Shown: positions 11,621 through 22,308 of the stretch, in pieces
Layout of the letters: every line of letters starts with the position of its first letter
How positions within the stretch are numbered: position 1 is the stretch's first letter
From: Yersinia massiliensis CCUG 53443
GTDB taxonomy: Bacteria > Pseudomonadota > Gammaproteobacteria > Enterobacterales > Enterobacteriaceae
DNA: 64,000 nucleotides
NCBI RefSeq assembly: GCF_000312485.1
Contig: NZ_HE997643.1
Coordinates: forward strand, 1,626,381 to 1,690,380
Reading direction: 5' to 3'
Program-made: the position numbers and the translations under genes
The notes under the pieces: generated by a model
Seen by the model: the letters and a program-made list of their open reading frames with translations, nothing else
Told to the model about the DNA's origin: nothing
The model's database searches: none

Positions 11621-12869
11621 ACAATATCCCTCCAAAATTATTTTTCAAAAGATTACTTGGCGTATTGACCGTAAATACCTTAGCACAGAAAACTCGATCA
11701 TAAAAATCAGCAGAATATGGATCATCCTTAATACCGATATCTATTCTGTAATCTCCCATGAAAAACGGAATTTTGAACTTCCATGAAACAATTGCAACAT
11801 TATCCTTTTCCATATTGGAAAGCTTTTTATTATAATAATTAGAGTTCATACTCAGTAGAGGGAAACCTGCCTTATCACCTATTAATAAACCGATAACAGC
11901 TCCTGATGGTGTATCTTCGTTGCAGCGAATAGTGGCTTTAAATATAACTTCATCTTCTGCATAAAAGGAATTACTCTCTTCACCATCAGAATTTAGGATT
12001 TCAAAACTAATAAATTCAAGATTCTTACTACCAGTATCTACAAGTAGTGAGTTTGCTCTTAGGTTTGGATCGACTTTAATTTCGTCATTTGACACTTCAG
12101 AATGTTCTATCTTTACATTCTTATTTCCGCTACTGGATTTTTTTTCAACTAAGTCATTTTGATAAAAATCACAAACTGTTGCTGCATCACCAATAGATCT
12201 AATCTCACCATCAGCTATATATATTGCTCTGTTGCAAAACTGTCTTACTTGTGCAAGAGAATGGCTCACAAAAAGAATAGTTACTTTATCTGCAAGTAAC
12301 GAGTTCATCCGTTGCATACATTTTGCTTGAAATGCTAAATCACCAACACTGAGCGCTTCATCGACAATTAGAATATCTGGTTTTACAGCAGTCGCTACCG
12401 AAAATGCCACTCGTGCTTGCATGCCACTTGAATATGTCCTTACTGGTTTATCAAAATAATCACCAACGGCCGCAAAGCTTTCAATTTCAGGCATAATGCT
12501 AGAAATCTCCTCTTCGCTGAACCCTAAAAGCTGGCCCGCCATATAAGCATTCTGGCGCCCAGTGAAATCAGGATGAAACCCCATACCAAGCTCAAGCAAC
12601 GCTGCTACACGGCCTTCTTTATATATTGAACCTGTCGTTGGTGCGGTAGTACCTGTAATCATTTTGAGGAGAGTACTTTTACCTGCACCATTGACACCGA
12701 TAATACCAACAGACTCACCTGGACTTATAGAAAAAGTTATATTCTTTAATATCCATTTTTCCGTATGTCTTTTTTTATATGGAATAGAAATCCATTCAAC
12801 AAAACGACTGAATTTGGTCGGATACTGCTTATATGCCTTTCCAACATTATTAACAATAATACTGCTCAT
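11586..12869 (-). CDS. wzt: O-antigen export ABC transporter ATP-binding protein with carbohydrate-binding domain
   Basis: The 427-residue Wzt-type ATPase has Walker [15 protein letters not shown] near residue 58, signature YSSGMQARVAF near 147, Walker B ILIVDEAL near 165 and the switch FVSHS near 199. After about residue 245 it continues with about 180 residues (FEILNSDGEESNSFYAEDEV onward) that fit the C-terminal beta-sandwich of Wzt proteins. That domain reads a cap on the non-reducing end in E. coli O9a. Short Wzt proteins lack it, so a terminal modification is expected here, made by the two genes that follow. Start and wzm stop overlap (TAATG). Confidence 0.93.
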   Translation of the reverse strand: MSSIIVNNVGKAYKQYPTKFSRFVEWISIPYKKRHTEKWILKNITFSISPGESVGIIGVNGAGKSTLLKMITGTTAPTTGSIYKEGRVAALLELGMGFHPDFTGRQNAYMAGQLLGFSEEEISSIMPEIESFAAVGDYFDKPVRTYSSGMQARVAFSVATAVKPDILIVDEALSVGDLAFQAKCMQRMNSLLADKVTILFVSHSLAQVRQFCNRAIYIADGEIRSIGDAATVCDFYQNDLVEKKSSSGNKNVKIEHSEVSNDEIKVDPNLRANSLLVDTGSKNLEFISFEILNSDGEESNSFYAEDEVIFKATIRCNEDTPSGAVIGLLIGDKAGFPLLSMNSNYYNKKLSNMEKDNVAIVSWKFKIPFFMGDYRIDIGIKDDPYSADFYDRVFCAKVFTVNTPSNLLKNNFGGILYVKADVEITKK

Positions 12870-13663
12870 TATAATTCATCCACCATATCTGCAGAATGCT
12901 TCTTGAAAAGTTTTAAGCCTAAAATACAAAAAATGACGGATAAAAATATTACAAATTTCAATGGTGCCAGCGTTGGCCACTGTCCATGAACAAAGATATT
13001 TTGATATGAACCTATTAAGCCAGCCATTGGATTCCACCTGATCAAGCCTTGAGCCCACTCAGGTAATGTTCCAATCATATAAACTATGGGGGTGAACCAG
13101 AACCAGAATTGAAGCAATATATTGACAAATTGCCCGACATCACGAAAGAACACGTTAACTACGCCTAGAGTTATTCCCAGCCCAATTGCAAAAATAATCT
13201 GTAATATTATAAGAGGTATAATACCAAGAATAACCAGGCCGGGGAAATTCCCACTTATTAATAGGAATAAAATGAAAAGAGTAAATATTATTAAAAAATT
13301 CAACAATGACGATAAAGCAACAATTAATGGCAAACAAATTCTTGGGAAATTAAGTTTCTTTAATAAGTTAGCATTATCTGTAAATACATTTTGGCTTCTA
13401 GATAGAATTTCGGCAAACAGTCCCCATGTTAATATGCCTGCACATAAATATATGCTGTAAGAGAATGATCCTGATGTTTGCGGCAAGCGTGCTTGCATCA
13501 ATTGAGAAAAAATAACCGTATATACAACTATCATAGATAAAGGTTGTAATACTAACCAAGAGACACCTAACATACTCATTTGGTAGCGTGACTGAAAATC
13601 TCGCTTCACGCTGCCAAAAATGAAGCCTCGGTATCGATAAATTGCCAATAACATCTCTTTCAC
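12869..13663 (-). CDS. wzm: O-antigen export ABC transporter permease
   Basis: This ABC-2 type permease of about 264 residues has six hydrophobic segments; the N-terminal region includes FGSVKRDFQSRYQMSMLG, typical of Wzm/KpsM. It forms the inner-membrane channel through which finished undecaprenyl-linked O-polysaccharide passes, partnered by Wzt. The best start is GTG at 13663, with AGGTGG 9 nt upstream and 2 nt after the manB stop. An ATG three codons later has no properly spaced ribosome site. No wzx or wzy is present, so the cluster is ABC-transporter dependent. Confidence 0.93.
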   Translation of the reverse strand: MKEMLLAIYRYRGFIFGSVKRDFQSRYQMSMLGVSWLVLQPLSMIVVYTVIFSQLMQARLPQTSGSFSYSIYLCAGILTWGLFAEILSRSQNVFTDNANLLKKLNFPRICLPLIVALSSLLNFLIIFTLFILFLLISGNFPGLVILGIIPLIILQIIFAIGLGITLGVVNVFFRDVGQFVNILLQFWFWFTPIVYMIGTLPEWAQGLIRWNPMAGLIGSYQNIFVHGQWPTLAPLKFVIFLSVIFCILGLKLFKKHSADMVDEL

Positions 13664-13665
13664 GA

Positions 13666-15042
13666 TTATTTTCCACCTAGCAGTGCTAATATTTCTTTTG
13701 TCTTACTCTGCATTAGTACCATACTCCCCACAGACTCAACATTTAAGCGGACCACTGGTTCTGTATTAGACACTCTTAAATTAAACCGCCAATCACTATA
13801 CTCGATACTAATTCCATCCGTTAAATCAATAGCAACAGCGTCGAGCTCGTAAATAGTTCTAATTTTAGTAATACTGTCTTTAGCATCTTTTAGTTTGAGG
13901 TTAATTTCACCTGATGCAGGAAACTCTCGAATACGATCACCAACTAATTGACTCAAGGATTTATGCTTCACGCATAATAACTCAGCAACCAGCAGCCATG
14001 GAATCATTCCGCTGTCACAATATGCGAAGTCTCTGAAATAATGGTGTGCACTCATTTCACCACCATACACGGCATCTTCTTTGCGCATACGCTCTTTGAT
14101 AAAAGCATGTCCCGTTTTCGACATGACTGGAATACCGCCTGCATTTTCAACGATATCAATTGTATTCCAGGTTAACCGAGGGTCATGAATTATCTTGGCA
14201 CCGGCTTCTTTCTTTAAGAAGGCCTCAGCCAGCAACCCTACAATATAGTAACCTTCAATGAACTTTCCATTTTCATCAAACAGGAAACAACGATCAAAAT
14301 CGCCATCAAATGCAATCCCCATATCAGCATGAGAGTCAATGACTGACTTTTCAGTATCAGCACGGCATTCAGGTAATAGCGGATTGGGAATACCATTGGG
14401 GAATGTACCATCAGGATGATGGTGAAGTTTTACAAATTCGATGGGTAGATGCGCAGCAATAAAACGTTTTTCTATTTCATCAATAACATGCCCTGCAGCA
14501 CCATTACCAGAGTTAATGACTAATTTTAGTGGGCGAGTGAAGTTTTTAAAATCGATATAGCTCATTAAGTGGTCAACATACTCTTTAAGTATCGAGATTG
14601 TTTTATAGCTACCTCTTTTATTTTTATCGACCGACTTAAAGTTATTTTTTTCAGCCAACTCTTGTATATCACGTAAGCCAGTATCACCACTTATTGGCTT
14701 AGCATTATCTCTAACTAACTTCATACCGTTATAATTGATTGGATTATGACTAGCAGTCACTTCTATTCCGCCATCGACTCCTAAAAAAAAAGTAGCGAAA
14801 TAAATCTCCTCCGTACCACTTAGTCCAATATCCAAAACATCACTCCCGGCATCCATCAGTCCTTCAGCCAAGGCCATTTTTAATGATTCACTTGTCAAAC
14901 GAACATCACCACCGACAACAACTGTTTTAGGCTTTAAATATTCACCGAAGGCTCGACCAATACGGTAAGCAATATCTTCATTTAATTCTGAGCCCAATTG
15001 ACCACGAATGTCATAGGCTTTAAAACAAGTTAGGGTATTCAT
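13666..15042 (-). CDS. manB: Phosphomannomutase
   Basis: The 458-residue alpha-D-phosphohexomutase interconverts mannose-6-phosphate and mannose-1-phosphate for GDP-mannose synthesis. The phosphoserine loop is in [17 protein letters not shown] near residue 95, the Mg2+-binding loop FDGDFDRC near 240, and the sugar loop [10 protein letters not shown] near 335. The reading frame runs open to 15129, but ATG 15042 has GAGGAAAG 5 nt upstream and matches the family N-terminus ([10 protein letters not shown]). That places the start 13 nt after the manC stop. It could also supply colanic-acid precursors, but it lies within the O-antigen operon. Confidence 0.95.
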   Translation of the reverse strand: MNTLTCFKAYDIRGQLGSELNEDIAYRIGRAFGEYLKPKTVVVGGDVRLTSESLKMALAEGLMDAGSDVLDIGLSGTEEIYFATFFLGVDGGIEVTASHNPINYNGMKLVRDNAKPISGDTGLRDIQELAEKNNFKSVDKNKRGSYKTISILKEYVDHLMSYIDFKNFTRPLKLVINSGNGAAGHVIDEIEKRFIAAHLPIEFVKLHHHPDGTFPNGIPNPLLPECRADTEKSVIDSHADMGIAFDGDFDRCFLFDENGKFIEGYYIVGLLAEAFLKKEAGAKIIHDPRLTWNTIDIVENAGGIPVMSKTGHAFIKERMRKEDAVYGGEMSAHHYFRDFAYCDSGMIPWLLVAELLCVKHKSLSQLVGDRIREFPASGEINLKLKDAKDSITKIRTIYELDAVAIDLTDGISIEYSDWRFNLRVSNTEPVVRLNVESVGSMVLMQSKTKEILALLGGK

Positions 15043-15055
15043 TCTTTCCTCTAAA

Positions 15056-16474
15056 TCAGCAGCGACCATAGTGGTCTTTAATTCTGATGATATCGTCATC
15101 TTCCAAATAAGAACCTGACTGAACTTCAATCAATTCAAGTGGGATTTTCCCCGGATTCTCAAGCATATGAAGCGAGCCAATAGGAATAAAAGTCGATTGA
15201 TTTTCAGTGATTAAGAATGTTCTATCCCCAATAGTGACTTTTGCCGTACCCGATAAAACAATCCAATGTTCTGCTCGGTGATGATGCATTTGCATAGAGA
15301 ATGCACCGCCAGGTTTCACTGTGATACGGTTAACATTAAAGCGCTGCTCATTAACCACGATATCGCTGCGCCCCCATGGTCGATAGGTTTCTCTATGGCG
15401 CCGATATTCACTACGCTTCGTTTTTTTCAGGTGTTCAACAACTTTTTTAACATCTTGTACTTTAGATTTGTCCACCACTAAAACGGCATCTTTAGTACTC
15501 ACGATCACCAAATTATCGACACCCACCGCCGCAATTAATTTCTCATCAGTATTGATATAACAATTCTGTGTGTCATGCAGGAATGCATCGCCTGTAATGG
15601 CATTCCCAAATTCATCCTTATGACTAACATCCCACAGCGCGGACCAGGACCCTACATCACTCCAACCGGCATCAAGAGACACGACAACAGCACTGCTCGT
15701 TTTTTCCATAACGGCATAGTCGATAGATTCATCCGGACAAACGCTAAATTTATCCCGATCGATGGTGATAAAATCATTATCTGAGTCCGTATCTTTCATT
15801 GCAGCCTTGCAGGCTTCAAGTATATCCGGCCTGAATCTCTGTAGTTCCTCAATATAACGTTTGGCGCGGAACATAAACATGCCACTATTCCAATAATACT
15901 CACCCGTACGAATATATTGCTCTGCTGTTTCGATATCTGGTTTTTCAACAAAACGTTTAACTGTGAATGCCTCAGAAAGATCACTAACCGTTACTTCACC
16001 ACGATGTATATAACCATAACCAGTTTCAGGGCCGGTTGGTACAATGCCAAAGGTCACTAGACTGTCTTTTTCGGCAAACGGAAGTGCATCTCTAACCGCT
16101 TGGTGGAAAGCATCATTGTCATTGATGATGTGGTCGGCTGCTAACACCAACATAATTGGGTCATCACCTTGGGAAATAGCATTTAGTGCAGCCAACGCAA
16201 TAGCAGGGGCTGTATTACGACCAACTGGTTCCAATATTATATTATGAGATAGCTTATTAATTTGACGCAATTGTTCCGCGACCAAGAATCGATGTTCCTC
16301 ATTACAAATGACAACAGGTTCTCTGGCTGAAATCCCTTCTAGACGGTTCACTGTTTCCTGCAGCATTGAACTTACCCCATGTAAACGTAAAAATTGTTTT
16401 GGGTAAAGTTCTCTTGACATCGGCCACAGACGACTTCCTGTTCCGCCCGCCATAATCACTGGAAGTAACATCAT
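15056..16474 (-). CDS. manC: Mannose-1-phosphate guanylyltransferase / mannose-6-phosphate isomerase
   Basis: This bifunctional enzyme of 472 residues has the pyrophosphorylase motif [20 protein letters not shown] at residues 8-27 and a C-terminal cupin isomerase half with [17 protein letters not shown] near 400. It makes GDP-mannose, the precursor for Gmd. It is the first gene of the O-antigen operon, about 120 nt downstream of the ops element. A 13-nt gap separates it from manB. Length and motifs match the usual RfbM/CpsB type. Confidence 0.96.
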   Translation of the reverse strand: MMLLPVIMAGGTGSRLWPMSRELYPKQFLRLHGVSSMLQETVNRLEGISAREPVVICNEEHRFLVAEQLRQINKLSHNIILEPVGRNTAPAIALAALNAISQGDDPIMLVLAADHIINDNDAFHQAVRDALPFAEKDSLVTFGIVPTGPETGYGYIHRGEVTVSDLSEAFTVKRFVEKPDIETAEQYIRTGEYYWNSGMFMFRAKRYIEELQRFRPDILEACKAAMKDTDSDNDFITIDRDKFSVCPDESIDYAVMEKTSSAVVVSLDAGWSDVGSWSALWDVSHKDEFGNAITGDAFLHDTQNCYINTDEKLIAAVGVDNLVIVSTKDAVLVVDKSKVQDVKKVVEHLKKTKRSEYRRHRETYRPWGRSDIVVNEQRFNVNRITVKPGGAFSMQMHHHRAEHWIVLSGTAKVTIGDRTFLITENQSTFIPIGSLHMLENPGKIPLELIEVQSGSYLEDDDIIRIKDHYGRC

Positions 16475-16594
16475 TTATCCTTAATAACGATAATGTTGCA
16501 TTTTGAATGTACTAAACCCTACGTACAAAGTTACAAATGAGAATAAAAATCATTCCATGCGAAATAATTTATATTGAATTCATCCAATTTAACA

Positions 16595-16625
16595 ACGCTA
16601 CCGCCCTTGGCTTTACAGCTACCAA
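16595..16625 (-). promoter_or_regulatory. JUMPstart/ops element for RfaH before the O-antigen operon
   Basis: On the minus strand, 16605-16595 reads GGCGGTAGCGT, an exact ops core, preceded by TGTAAAGCCAAG as in the JUMPstart consensus. The element lies in the leader about 120 nt upstream of manC. RfaH recruited here lets RNA polymerase read through long O-antigen operons. The surrounding 496-nt gap (16475-16970) is AT-rich and otherwise holds only the divergent promoters for manC and yegH, which I could not place securely. Confidence 0.9.
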
Positions 16626-16970
16626 TAGCTAATTGAGCATATTTTCAGCATTTATAAGTATAGCTAAAAATTGATACATATCTCTATTGAGCAAAATTTG
16701 CTCTTGTCGTTATTTATACTTATTATCCATTATATAATATTAACTTTAACTAAGAAATGTCTGTTAGTTTAATTTAACCATTGAGCTTCTTCATTTCAAA
16801 ATTTACATAGTTATTTCAAAGCGTTGCAAAGCAATAGTTCTTCTTTTTACATTTATTGTCCTTATCAATAATATCATCCATTTCCTATATATAAATTTGA
16901 AAAATTGATGTTATAGGCTCATTATTCTCTCTTATAGCAGAAGCCACAAAGATAAGGTGTAATTAGAAAT

Positions 16971-18557
16971 ATGGAATGGATCGCAGATCCTACTATTTGG
17001 GCAGGACTGGCGACGCTGGTTGTGCTCGAAATTGTGTTGGGTATCGATAACCTGATATTTATTGCCATTTTGGCCGAAAAATTGCCTCGTCATCAGCGAG
17101 ATAAAGCCCGAGTTACCGGTTTACTGTGCGCATTGTTAATGCGTTTGGTGCTATTAGCCAGTATCTCGTGGTTAGCCACATTAACTGCCCCATTAGTGAG
17201 CCTTTCCGGACATCCATTCAGTGCCCGTGACTTGATTATGCTGGTTGGGGGGATATTCCTGCTATTCAAAGCCACCATGGAGCTCAATGAGCGGCTTGAG
17301 GGCAAGGACCACCAGCAAAACCAGCAACGCAAAGGTGCACGCTTCTGGCCTGTAGTGGCGCAGATTGTGGTGCTCGATGCCATCTTCTCGCTCGACTCGG
17401 TGATTACCGCTGTTGGTATGGTGGATCACCTTGCCGTAATGATGGCGGCTGTTTGTATCGCGATTGGTTTGATGCTGTTAGCCAGCAAGCCATTAACCCG
17501 CTTCGTGAATGCTCACCCGACGATTGTCATCCTGTGTTTGAGTTTCTTGCTGATGATCGGTTTCAGTTTAGTGGCCGAAGGTTTTGGCTACCACATTCCG
17601 AAGGGATACCTGTACGCCGCGATTGGTTTCTCCGTCATTATTGAATCGCTCAATCAATTCGCTCAATTCAACCGCCGCCGCTTCTTATCAACGGTTCGTC
17701 CCCTACGAGAAAGAACCGCAGAGGCAGTGCTGCGCATGCTCAGTGGTAAACACGAAGAAGCTGAGCTGGATAACCACACTGCCAACCTAATAGCCGATGG
17801 TAGCAGTGGTGGCCAAGAGGTCTTCAATGATCAAGAACGCCGGATGATTGAGCGTGTTTTAGGGCTGGCCCAGCGTACGGTGAGTAGCATCATGACCTCG
17901 CGCCATGATGTGGAGTATCTAGACCTTAACGATCCGCCGGAAAAACTCACTCAGTTGTTAACCAAAAATCTGCATACCCGAATCGTGGTGACGGAAGACA
18001 GTTCTACAGATGAACCTTTGGGTGTCATTCACGTCATTGATTTGTTGAAACAGCAGCTCTCGGGCGAAAAACTTGATTTACGGGCGCTGATTCGTCAGCC
18101 ATTGATTTTCCCTGAACAAGTCTCGCTGTTGATGGCATTGGAACAATTCCGCCAAGCGCAAACCCATTTTGCTTTTGTCGTCGATGAGTTCGGTTCCATC
18201 GAAGGTGTGGTTACCCTGACTGATGTGATGGAAACGATTGCCGGTAATCTGCCGGTCGCCGGTGAAGAGTTGGATGCTCGCCATGATATTCAGCAAACGG
18301 AAGATGGTTGCTGGATTGCCAATGGTTATATGCCACTGGAAGATTTAGTGCTTTATCTGCCACTGCCCATTGATGATAAACGCGAGTATCACACCTTGGC
18401 CGGACTGTTGATGGAGTACACCCAGCGGATACCACAGGTGGGTGAACAATTGAAGATAGGGGATTATCTGTTTGAACCGCTAGAGGTGAGCAGCCACCGC
18501 ATCTTGAAGGTGAAAATAACCCCGTTAAAAGTGCCGGACCCAGATTACGAAGTGTAA
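16971..18557 (+). CDS. yegH: TerC-family membrane protein with CBS and CorC/HlyC domains (YegH)
   Basis: The 528-residue protein has about seven membrane segments of the TerC fold in residues 1-230, with [15 protein letters not shown] at 20-34 and [13 protein letters not shown] near 140, the two acidic TerC motifs. A tandem CBS pair (about 300-425, including [19 protein letters not shown]) and a C-terminal CorC/HlyC domain follow. This matches E. coli YegH in architecture and length (527). TerC proteins are linked to metal or ion handling, but the function of YegH is not established. It is transcribed away from the O-antigen operon and ends at a strong terminator. Confidence 0.9.
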   Translation: MEWIADPTIWAGLATLVVLEIVLGIDNLIFIAILAEKLPRHQRDKARVTGLLCALLMRLVLLASISWLATLTAPLVSLSGHPFSARDLIMLVGGIFLLFKATMELNERLEGKDHQQNQQRKGARFWPVVAQIVVLDAIFSLDSVITAVGMVDHLAVMMAAVCIAIGLMLLASKPLTRFVNAHPTIVILCLSFLLMIGFSLVAEGFGYHIPKGYLYAAIGFSVIIESLNQFAQFNRRRFLSTVRPLRERTAEAVLRMLSGKHEEAELDNHTANLIADGSSGGQEVFNDQERRMIERVLGLAQRTVSSIMTSRHDVEYLDLNDPPEKLTQLLTKNLHTRIVVTEDSSTDEPLGVIHVIDLLKQQLSGEKLDLRALIRQPLIFPEQVSLLMALEQFRQAQTHFAFVVDEFGSIEGVVTLTDVMETIAGNLPVAGEELDARHDIQQTEDGCWIANGYMPLEDLVLYLPLPIDDKREYHTLAGLLMEYTQRIPQVGEQLKIGDYLFEPLEVSSHRILKVKITPLKVPDPDYEV

Positions 18558-18596
18558 TTTTTTAGTGATGGGAAACGCCCATCACGCGGAAAAATA

Positions 18597-18646
18597 AAGC
18601 CGAGTTACTTTATGGCATTAGTCCATATCGCAACTCGGCTTTTTAT
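18597..18646. terminator. Bidirectional terminator between yegH and dcuC
   Basis: AGCCGAGTT at 18599-18607 pairs with AACTCGGCT at 18632-18640, followed by TTTTATTT on the plus strand and, on the minus strand, by TTTATTTTT. It therefore suits both convergent genes. A smaller TGATGGG/CCCATCA hairpin precedes it at 18566-18585. Confidence 0.85.
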
Positions 18647-18666
18647 TTATCGATTTATCTAAGACG

Positions 18667-20025
18667 TTACAGGTGTACTGGCACCAGAATTTCCGTTGCT
18701 ACAATCACCACGACCAACCCGACGAGTACAGGGACAGAGGTACGTTTCACCACTTCGAACGGTGAGATTTTTGCCATCCCCGCGACCGCAACGACGACGC
18801 CAGAAACCGGCGACAATGTGCGCCCCAAGTTTGAGGCTTGTAGCATTGGGATAACCAGATAGGCCGGATTGATACCCATTTGAGCCGCCAGTTTTGGGAT
18901 CAATTCCACAAACGCATAAAACGGCGCATTACCTGAACCTGTCGTCATTGCCGCCAGCATGGTGATCACCACCAGTACCAGCATCATAACAATGCCACCC
19001 GTACCAAAGGATTGAGCCAACCCAATCAAGCCACTGATAAAGCCAACCGTACTCAATCCTTGCGCGAATACCCCCGCCGCCACTAACAACATGACAACCG
19101 TTGCGAACGCATCAGCCATTCCTCGATAAGCAACCTCAAGACCCGCAAACACCGTTTTCGCACTGAAGCTGCGGATAAACTCAATCACTGCCGCGAGCAT
19201 CATACAAATCACCAATACACTGATGATATGCAGTTCCGGCCCCCACTTACCATCAAAGATCAGCACCCCAATAATCGGCGTGAACGGTAAGATGGCATAA
19301 AAAGCAGGCGCATTAGTGGTGATGTCGTTGACATCCATCATCTCGTGCTTCTCTTGGCTTTTATTATCCAGATAACGCTGCCAGAAGAAGTGCGCAATCG
19401 CCATACAAACAATGGCGGCAATAGAAATAGGTAATGTGGTTTTAAAGGCGAAATCGACCAGCGGCATTTCAGAGGCTTTCGCTGCCAACACCACATCACC
19501 TGAGGTTGGTGCCAGAATGATTGCTGCCGGTGAGGCGCAAATCGCTGCTGCCGCCCCACGGCTTATTCCCACATTGACCATGATAGGGAATAGCGTGGCC
19601 ATCAATAGTACACCCAGCCCTGTGGCAGATGACACCGCCAGTGACATTAAGCAGGCCACAATATAAGCCGCAACCATCAATAAATATGGAGAGTTGATCA
19701 TTTGCAGTGGTTTGGATGCAATCTTAACCACCACATCATTTGCGCCGATATGGGTCATGTAAGCCGCGAAGCCACATAACATCATGATCATCATGCCAAG
19801 ATCGCCGCCACGACTCATCAGCAGGATTTTGACATACTCAACGATATCGGTGGCGCGCCAGCCCGTCGACGTCGCACTGGCTGGCAAAATGTTTTTGCCC
19901 ATCAAGGCGCTGATAATTAATAGCAGTAAACCACCGACCATCAGCACGCCTGTTGCTGAATAGCCCTTAATGATATAGCGGCCGACACCGATGGCCACGA
20001 TAATCCCAATTAATAGATCCAACAT
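18667..20025 (-). CDS. dcuC: Anaerobic C4-dicarboxylate transporter DcuC
   Basis: The 452-residue polytopic membrane protein of the DcuC family begins MLDLLIGIIVAIGVGRYIIK and continues GYSATGVLMVGGLLL, as in E. coli DcuC (461). It is expected to export succinate or exchange it with fumarate during anaerobic growth. The frame is open upstream to 20118, but the ATG at 20025 fits the family N-terminus and is preceded by GAGAGGGG. It lies convergent to yegH. In Yersinia the dcuC-galF interval is an O-antigen locus, which agrees with this window. A candidate FNR box lies upstream. Confidence 0.92.
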   Translation of the reverse strand: MLDLLIGIIVAIGVGRYIIKGYSATGVLMVGGLLLLIISALMGKNILPASATSTGWRATDIVEYVKILLMSRGGDLGMMIMMLCGFAAYMTHIGANDVVVKIASKPLQMINSPYLLMVAAYIVACLMSLAVSSATGLGVLLMATLFPIMVNVGISRGAAAAICASPAAIILAPTSGDVVLAAKASEMPLVDFAFKTTLPISIAAIVCMAIAHFFWQRYLDNKSQEKHEMMDVNDITTNAPAFYAILPFTPIIGVLIFDGKWGPELHIISVLVICMMLAAVIEFIRSFSAKTVFAGLEVAYRGMADAFATVVMLLVAAGVFAQGLSTVGFISGLIGLAQSFGTGGIVMMLVLVVITMLAAMTTGSGNAPFYAFVELIPKLAAQMGINPAYLVIPMLQASNLGRTLSPVSGVVVAVAGMAKISPFEVVKRTSVPVLVGLVVVIVATEILVPVHL

Positions 20026-20220
20026 ATCCCCTCTCTCACCGAAAATTCGCTTGTTGTTATGTATAGCCTGAGTTGTGTATAGCCTGAGTTTTAGTAGCGC
20101 GGCCATGGTTCGCAGCACACCAATAACATCAGGTGTAAGTCATTTTTATTGTTAATAAAGTCAATATTCTTTAAATGCAGAAATCGCTCTGCACTCTGCC
20201 CAAAGTCCATCGGCGAGTTT

Positions 20221-20234
20221 ATGACATCTATCAA
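20221..20234 (-). promoter_or_regulatory. Candidate FNR box upstream of dcuC
   Basis: The minus strand reads TTGATAGATGTCAT, matching 8 of 10 specified bases of TTGAT-N4-ATCAA. It is about 200 nt from the dcuC start. E. coli dcuC is activated by FNR, which makes the site plausible, but no matching -10 was located. Confidence 0.4.
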
Positions 20235-20350
20235 TTATTCGCAGGGATTTTAGAAACAAATATCAGATTGTGAGCAGCCGGGAGAATTTTATGTTTAAAA
20301 CAACGACAATGACAAACAAAAATACAACAGAGTGATAACAAGAGGGGACC

Positions 20351-20387
20351 ATGACCTCCGATAGATTTTGTGTTTATCGGAGGTCAT
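20351..20387. terminator. Perfect 13-bp inverted repeat after asmA
   Basis: ATGACCTCCGATA (20351-20363) pairs with TATCGGAGGTCAT (20375-20387) across an 11-nt loop, 7 nt beyond the asmA stop. There is no U-tract in the asmA direction, so it may be a processing or stabilising hairpin or a weak terminator. Confidence 0.55.
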
Positions 20388-20394
20388 TGGTTCA

Positions 20395-22245
20395 TTAAAG
20401 CTTATCGATAAGTTTTTTCAGGTCCTGACGACCACGATTTTGCTGATTGCGATCGACCCAATCATTGAGTGCTCTTTTAGCGCGTTGTTGTAACTCATTA
20501 CGCAGTAGTTGCTCGACATTCAATTGGTAACTGAGTTGAGTCCATGGGCCATAAATACGCAGTGGGATATCGGTATTTTGCAGCATCTTAACCAAGCTAT
20601 CTTGCCCACTCCAGCCTTGCATCACCCGTACAGCCAGATTCATATCACACTGCTGCGCCGGTAAATTAAGTGTGCCACTGCCTTTAATGGAAATCAGTTC
20701 TGAGTCAGCAAAAAGATTACTGACTTTCATCGCGCCTCGGTTCAGCGCCAGATCAGCACGTAGCTGTTTAACTTCGGTGTAGCGCTCATAACGATCCTGA
20801 CCTTGGACATCACTAGAGCTACGCGTCACGGCTTGCTGAATGAGCTGCTGGATATTCAGCCCCTCTAGCCGAGCATTATTCATACTGAATTGCGCATCCC
20901 CTTTCCAGCGGCGGTTGAATGACTCAACATTGAGGCCATCCCCTGACAGTTGTGCTTTCAGCGTGAATTTACCGGTCATGAGGGTGGGCAACCCTGCCGC
21001 CTGTAATACTGGCCCCAGTTCCATGTGATTAATGACGGGATTGACGCTAGCTAACACTTTCTTGCCCGTCACATCCAGTGATCCTGGTAACGAAAAATCG
21101 CCGCTTAACCCGCTGCCCGTTAAGCGATTAATTTGCACGTCCCCGCGCTGGTTTGATACTTGCAGGTTTAATTGATTAACGGTGATTGCACGATAAACCA
21201 AGTTATTGGCCGTGAGTGAAATTTGCGCGCTAAAGTCGCGTAATGCTTGCAAATCTTGCCCAACATCATCTTCTGCCTGAGTCGCGATAACCGGTGCTGC
21301 CACTGTAGAGGGTTTGGCGGCAGCATCTTTGCTGGCAGTGGCGCTTTTCGGTTCCCAGCCAAAGATAGTGTCGAGGTTGAGATTATCGGCCGCGAGATTG
21401 ACAGCATAATCGGGCACATCACCCAACGTTGCTTTCGCACTCCCTGTTAGCTGATTGTTGTTTGCTGAGAAACTGAGTTTACTGAGCAACACCTGCTGAA
21501 TGTCGCTTTGATAGCTGGCCTGCAATGTCCCTTCACCACTCACACCACCGGCAGGAATATCCGCACCTTCCAGTTTATAGCTAAATTGGCTGATATTGGC
21601 GCTGAATTGCTGCGGGTAGTGGCGCATATCGGCGTCGGCCGTCATGGAGAACGTGACATCCCGCTGATTGCGGTTAACACGGCTGGACAAGGTGACATTG
21701 ATTTGGCGTTGATCGTTTTGGTTAAGTTCGAGATTCAGATCGCGCACATTAACTTGGTCGTTATCTGTGCGTTGCCAAATGAGCAAGCTATCGGCAACCT
21801 GGACTTTATTGATATCAAGCTTCCATGCACGATGCTCATTGACAGGCGGGCTACCAGAAGGGGCAACAGGTGCATTGGGCTGCTGCTGAGGCTCACTGTC
21901 AGGGGTGAGGCGAATAACCGCCCCTTTCAGCATGACCTGTTTCACATCGAGTTGATGTGATAACAACGGCCACAGTTTGACATCAAGGCGCATGTTTTCA
22001 GCGCTGACGACAGGAGATGTCGCCCCAGGTGCCGTCAGTGCAGTTCTGCCAACAATGATGCTAAGTTGCGGCCAAACATGCCACCGTAAATCACCGTCTA
22101 ATTGCAGGTGATAACCACTTTTCCTCTCAACTTGTTTGACCATGTAAGCGCGAAAATCATTAGGATTGACCAACAATACCAATGCGCTCATTCCTGCCAC
22201 GATGACCACCAGCAGGATAATTAACGTTGTCAGCAATCGTCTCAT
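20395..22245 (-). CDS. asmA: AsmA, envelope lipid-homeostasis protein
   Basis: This 616-residue protein has one N-terminal membrane helix (MRRLLTTLIILLVVIVAGMS) and a long periplasmic part rich in beta strands, as in AsmA/TamB-like bridge proteins. E. coli AsmA (617) affects outer-membrane assembly and LPS levels, and the family is now linked to phospholipid transport between membranes. The ATG at 22245 has AGAGGA 5-6 nt upstream and fits the family start; an in-frame ATG 33 nt earlier does not. The region around residues 290-330 is low-complexity (Ala, Pro, Thr). The gene follows dcd on the same strand. Confidence 0.92.
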   Translation of the reverse strand: MRRLLTTLIILLVVIVAGMSALVLLVNPNDFRAYMVKQVERKSGYHLQLDGDLRWHVWPQLSIIVGRTALTAPGATSPVVSAENMRLDVKLWPLLSHQLDVKQVMLKGAVIRLTPDSEPQQQPNAPVAPSGSPPVNEHRAWKLDINKVQVADSLLIWQRTDNDQVNVRDLNLELNQNDQRQINVTLSSRVNRNQRDVTFSMTADADMRHYPQQFSANISQFSYKLEGADIPAGGVSGEGTLQASYQSDIQQVLLSKLSFSANNNQLTGSAKATLGDVPDYAVNLAADNLNLDTIFGWEPKSATASKDAAAKPSTVAAPVIATQAEDDVGQDLQALRDFSAQISLTANNLVYRAITVNQLNLQVSNQRGDVQINRLTGSGLSGDFSLPGSLDVTGKKVLASVNPVINHMELGPVLQAAGLPTLMTGKFTLKAQLSGDGLNVESFNRRWKGDAQFSMNNARLEGLNIQQLIQQAVTRSSSDVQGQDRYERYTEVKQLRADLALNRGAMKVSNLFADSELISIKGSGTLNLPAQQCDMNLAVRVMQGWSGQDSLVKMLQNTDIPLRIYGPWTQLSYQLNVEQLLRNELQQRAKRALNDWVDRNQQNRGRQDLKKLIDKL

Positions 22246-22308
22246 GACGTCCTCTTGTCCATACAAGCTAAAAGTCAAAACAAGCTAAAATATTAGCAAG
22301 TAAAATGG

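Noticed and set aside
12664-13460. Plus-strand frames opposite wzm and wzt
   Set aside because: Shadows of strongly conserved minus-strand genes; no ribosome site or recognisable domain.
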